A stretch of 9,609 nucleotides of DNA from Lachnospiraceae bacterium (GTDB lineage: Bacteria > Bacillota > Clostridia > Lachnospirales > Lachnospiraceae). Of this stretch, positions 8,220 to 9,609 are shown piece by piece; the stretch's first letter is position 1, and each line of letters opens with the position of its first letter. The notes below the pieces were generated by a model that was given only the letters and a program-made list of their open reading frames with translations, did not search any database and had not been told where the DNA came from. The position numbers and the translations under genes were made by a program. The stretch lies in assembly GCA_031285465.1 (NCBI GenBank), contig JAITWD010000062.1, positions 1 to 9,609 of the forward strand, given 5' to 3'.

Positions 8220-8307
8220 ACCTTACAAAAAATTGCCACATTATCTTCGGATAGCATTTTAAGGGCATCCGTTATTCTAAGAAAGTATTGATTAAATAAG
8301 CGCTTCT

Positions 8308-9000
8308 CTAAGCGATTCCTCTAACCGCCACCACCAAAGAGTTATCCTCCAACCACTTCTTCCAGTAATGTAATTGCTCCGGTGAATGGGGATGAAAACC
8401 CGCGCAAATAACATTTTCGTGTTCTTCATAGTTTTGCAAAAACCATCTACTGCCCTCGCCCAACCAGTTTCCAATTGTCATAATATCACTCTCTGAATGT
8501 AATTCTTTTACTACTGTCGTTCGAAACTCATAGGGTATACCCGCTTCCTTTATTAACTTAACGCTTTCTTCAATCCGACTTATATCCAGCTCCGACCGAC
8601 CTGCCGTCATACTATAACGCTCCCTACAGTTCTTTATATCCATTGCAATATAATCAATTAAACGATCCGCCAGCAACTGCCTTACAACCGTTGGTTGATA
8701 GCCATTAGTATCCAGTTTTACACAATACCCCATTGCTTTGATTTTCCCGATAAATTCAATCAAATCAGGGTCAATTGTTGGTTCTCCGCCACTTATGCAG
8801 ACTCCTCCCAGTATTCCGCGTCTCTTTCCTAAAAAATCCAGTACCGAATCCTCGTTTATTAATTGCGGAGTCGGTCCTATTACTAAATCGCGATTATGAC
8901 AAAAAGGACAACAAAAATTACAGCCTGCTGTAAAAACAGTGGCTGCCACTTTTTCCGGATAATCCAAAAGACTTGTTTTATTTATACCAGCAATCTTCAT
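8308..9000 (-). CDS. nrdG: Anaerobic ribonucleoside-triphosphate reductase activating protein (radical SAM)
   Basis: A 230-residue radical-SAM activase of the NrdG2 type, which installs the glycyl radical on the class III ribonucleotide reductase NrdD so that dNTPs can be made without oxygen. The N terminus MKIAGINKTSLLDYPEKVA is characteristic of this family. The [4Fe-4S] motif C-x3-C-x2-C is C27, C31, C34 within AGCNFCCPFCHN, with an extra Cys30 inside it. The SAM-binding SGGEP is at 70-74, and LDTNGY at about 96-101 and MDIKN are the later family strands. ATG 9000 follows AAGGAGA (9019-9013 on the minus strand) with a rather long 12-nt spacer. No nrdD is within the window, so the partner must lie elsewhere. 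A pyruvate formate-lyase activase is the main alternative, but the N terminus argues against it. Confidence 0.88.
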   Translation of the reverse strand: MKIAGINKTSLLDYPEKVAATVFTAGCNFCCPFCHNRDLVIGPTPQLINEDSVLDFLGKRRGILGGVCISGGEPTIDPDLIEFIGKIKAMGYCVKLDTNGYQPTVVRQLLADRLIDYIAMDIKNCRERYSMTAGRSELDISRIEESVKLIKEAGIPYEFRTTVVKELHSESDIMTIGNWLGEGSRWFLQNYEEHENVICAGFHPHSPEQLHYWKKWLEDNSLVVAVRGIA

Positions 9001-9004
9001 TTTC

Positions 9005-9038
9005 TTGTGTTATCTCCTTCGTTCAAGTATAATATAAT
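9005..9038 (+). promoter_or_regulatory. Promoter of tadA
   Basis: TTGTGT (9005-9010), 17 bp and TATAAT (9028-9033), with a second overlapping TATAAT at 9033-9038. The -35 is weak (3/6) and the -10 perfect. The leader would be about 50 nt. It overlaps the activase promoter. Confidence 0.5.
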
Positions 9039-9054
9039 GAATCCAATTATTCAA
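9026..9054 (-). promoter_or_regulatory. Promoter of the ribonucleotide reductase activase gene
   Basis: On the minus strand TTGAAT (9054-9049), a 17-bp spacer and TATACT (9031-9026) form a sigma-A-type promoter (4/6 and 5/6). Its -10 shares bases with the -10 of the opposite tadA promoter, so the two polymerases cannot bind together. Confidence 0.6.
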
Positions 9055-9092
9055 TGTGAACTCTATAAAGTACCTAAACGACAGGAAAAACA

Positions 9093-9609
9093 ATGAATAC
9101 TCATCATCAAAACACACCCAACAGTGCCTATCATGAGCACGACGCTTCTAAAGTCGATCCTGATAAACATGAAGACCATCAAAAATATATGCTTTTAGCC
9201 TTGCGACAAGCCAAAAAAGCTTTCGCACTGGGCGAAGTCCCCATTGGTTGTATTATTGTATACAACGGCACCAGCAACACTATAAAGGCCGACCCCGGCA
9301 AAAATATTGACCAAAAACACATGGCCGACCTCTATCCAGGCAAGATAATTGGTCGCGGATACAATCGTCGCAATACTGACAGAAGCTCTCTATCGCATGC
9401 CGAAATAACCGCAATCAAGAAGGCAGGAAAGGCAATCGGAGACTGGCGCCTAGAACACTGCACCCTATATGTCACATTAGAGCCCTGCCAAATGTGCGCC
9501 GGCGCCATCGTACAAGCTCGTATCCCCAATGTTGTCATGGGTACGATGAATCCCAAAGCCGGCTGTGGTGGCTCAATATTGAACCTCTTGGAAATGCCGG
9601 CGTTCAACC
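9093..9609 (+). CDS. tadA: tRNA-specific adenosine-34 deaminase, 5' part (runs off right edge)
   Basis: Converts adenosine to inosine at the wobble position of tRNA-Arg(ACG), allowing CGN decoding; an essential cytoplasmic enzyme in most bacteria. The 172 visible codons include the cytidine-deaminase fold signatures: GEVPIG (47-52), zinc ligand and catalytic Glu in H102-A-E104, and P-C132-Q-M-C135 supplying the other two zinc ligands, followed by AGAIVQARI and NPKAG. ATG 9093 has AGGA (9083-9086) 6 nt upstream. Two oddities: about 28 extra residues at the N terminus, rich in His and Asn (MNTHHQNTPNSAYHEHD), and an insertion of about 25 residues (59-83) between the IIVYNG strand and IIGRGYN, where ordinary TadA has a tight turn. 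A later in-frame Met33 is too far in to be the start. The C-terminal helix lies beyond the window. Confidence 0.9.
   Translation, partial: MNTHHQNTPNSAYHEHDASKVDPDKHEDHQKYMLLALRQAKKAFALGEVPIGCIIVYNGTSNTIKADPGKNIDQKHMADLYPGKIIGRGYNRRNTDRSSLSHAEITAIKKAGKAIGDWRLEHCTLYVTLEPCQMCAGAIVQARIPNVVMGTMNPKAGCGGSILNLLEMPAFN

Noticed and set aside
8248..8271. CGGAT/ATCCG hairpin between the MFS gene and the activase gene as a shared terminator
   Set aside because: Only a 5-bp stem with a 14-nt loop and no adjacent T run on either strand; the nearest T-rich stretch on the minus strand is too far away.
9332..9607. Open frame on the minus strand at the right edge
   Set aside because: It is antisense to tadA, whose frame has all deaminase motifs; the reverse frame shows no known domain.

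Overview
The window looks like chromosome from an anaerobic, low-to-moderate G+C member of the Bacillota, probably class Clostridia. Reasons: strong AGGAGG ribosome sites, sigma-A-like promoters with 17-bp spacers, TTG and GTG starts, a FeoAB ferrous iron uptake locus with its Cys-rich partner, an oxygen-sensitive radical-SAM ribonucleotide reductase activase, and a collagen-like protein ending in a BclB-type exosporium domain. The genus cannot be fixed from the sequence. No phage, IS element or CRISPR array is visible.

Layout. 1-95 (minus) is the start of a 6-phosphofructokinase gene running off the left edge. 374-458 is a tRNA-Ser(CGA) with its own promoter and terminator. 689-3554 (plus) is a two-gene surface module: a GT2 glycosyltransferase with a TPR-like helical tail, then a 552-residue collagen-like protein with 93 uninterrupted Gly-X-Y triplets and a C-terminal BclB-like domain. 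Both genes are preceded by the same promoter-like element (AC-N16-AATATAATAAA). 6241-3561 (minus) is the iron uptake locus feoA - feoB - a 53-residue Cys-rich membrane protein. 6609-8219 (plus), divergent from feoA, holds a short DtxR-family regulator and an MFS exporter. 9000-8308 (minus) encodes an anaerobic ribonucleotide reductase activating protein, divergent from the 5' part of tadA (9093 to the right edge).

How the parts work together. The feo locus and the DtxR-type gene form a recognisable iron-regulation unit. Two near-identical 16-bp inverted repeats (14/16 match in the same orientation) lie at the feoA promoter and, unexpectedly, over the -35 box of a separate internal promoter in front of feoB. 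The regulator has the Cys/Glu/His set of iron-type DtxR proteins but no C-terminal SH3-like domain. The glycosyltransferase probably decorates Thr residues in the collagen triplets, as proposed for the SgtA/BclA3 pair of Clostridioides difficile. The collagen gene and the feo locus converge with only 6 bp between stop codons and no visible terminator.

The most interesting points are the dual operator design of feo, the 25-bp tandem duplication of an A-rich block just upstream of the feoA promoter, the shared promoter element of the glycosyltransferase/collagen pair, the block structure and unusual cysteines of the collagen protein, and a large insertion in TadA. No wholly new system is proven here.
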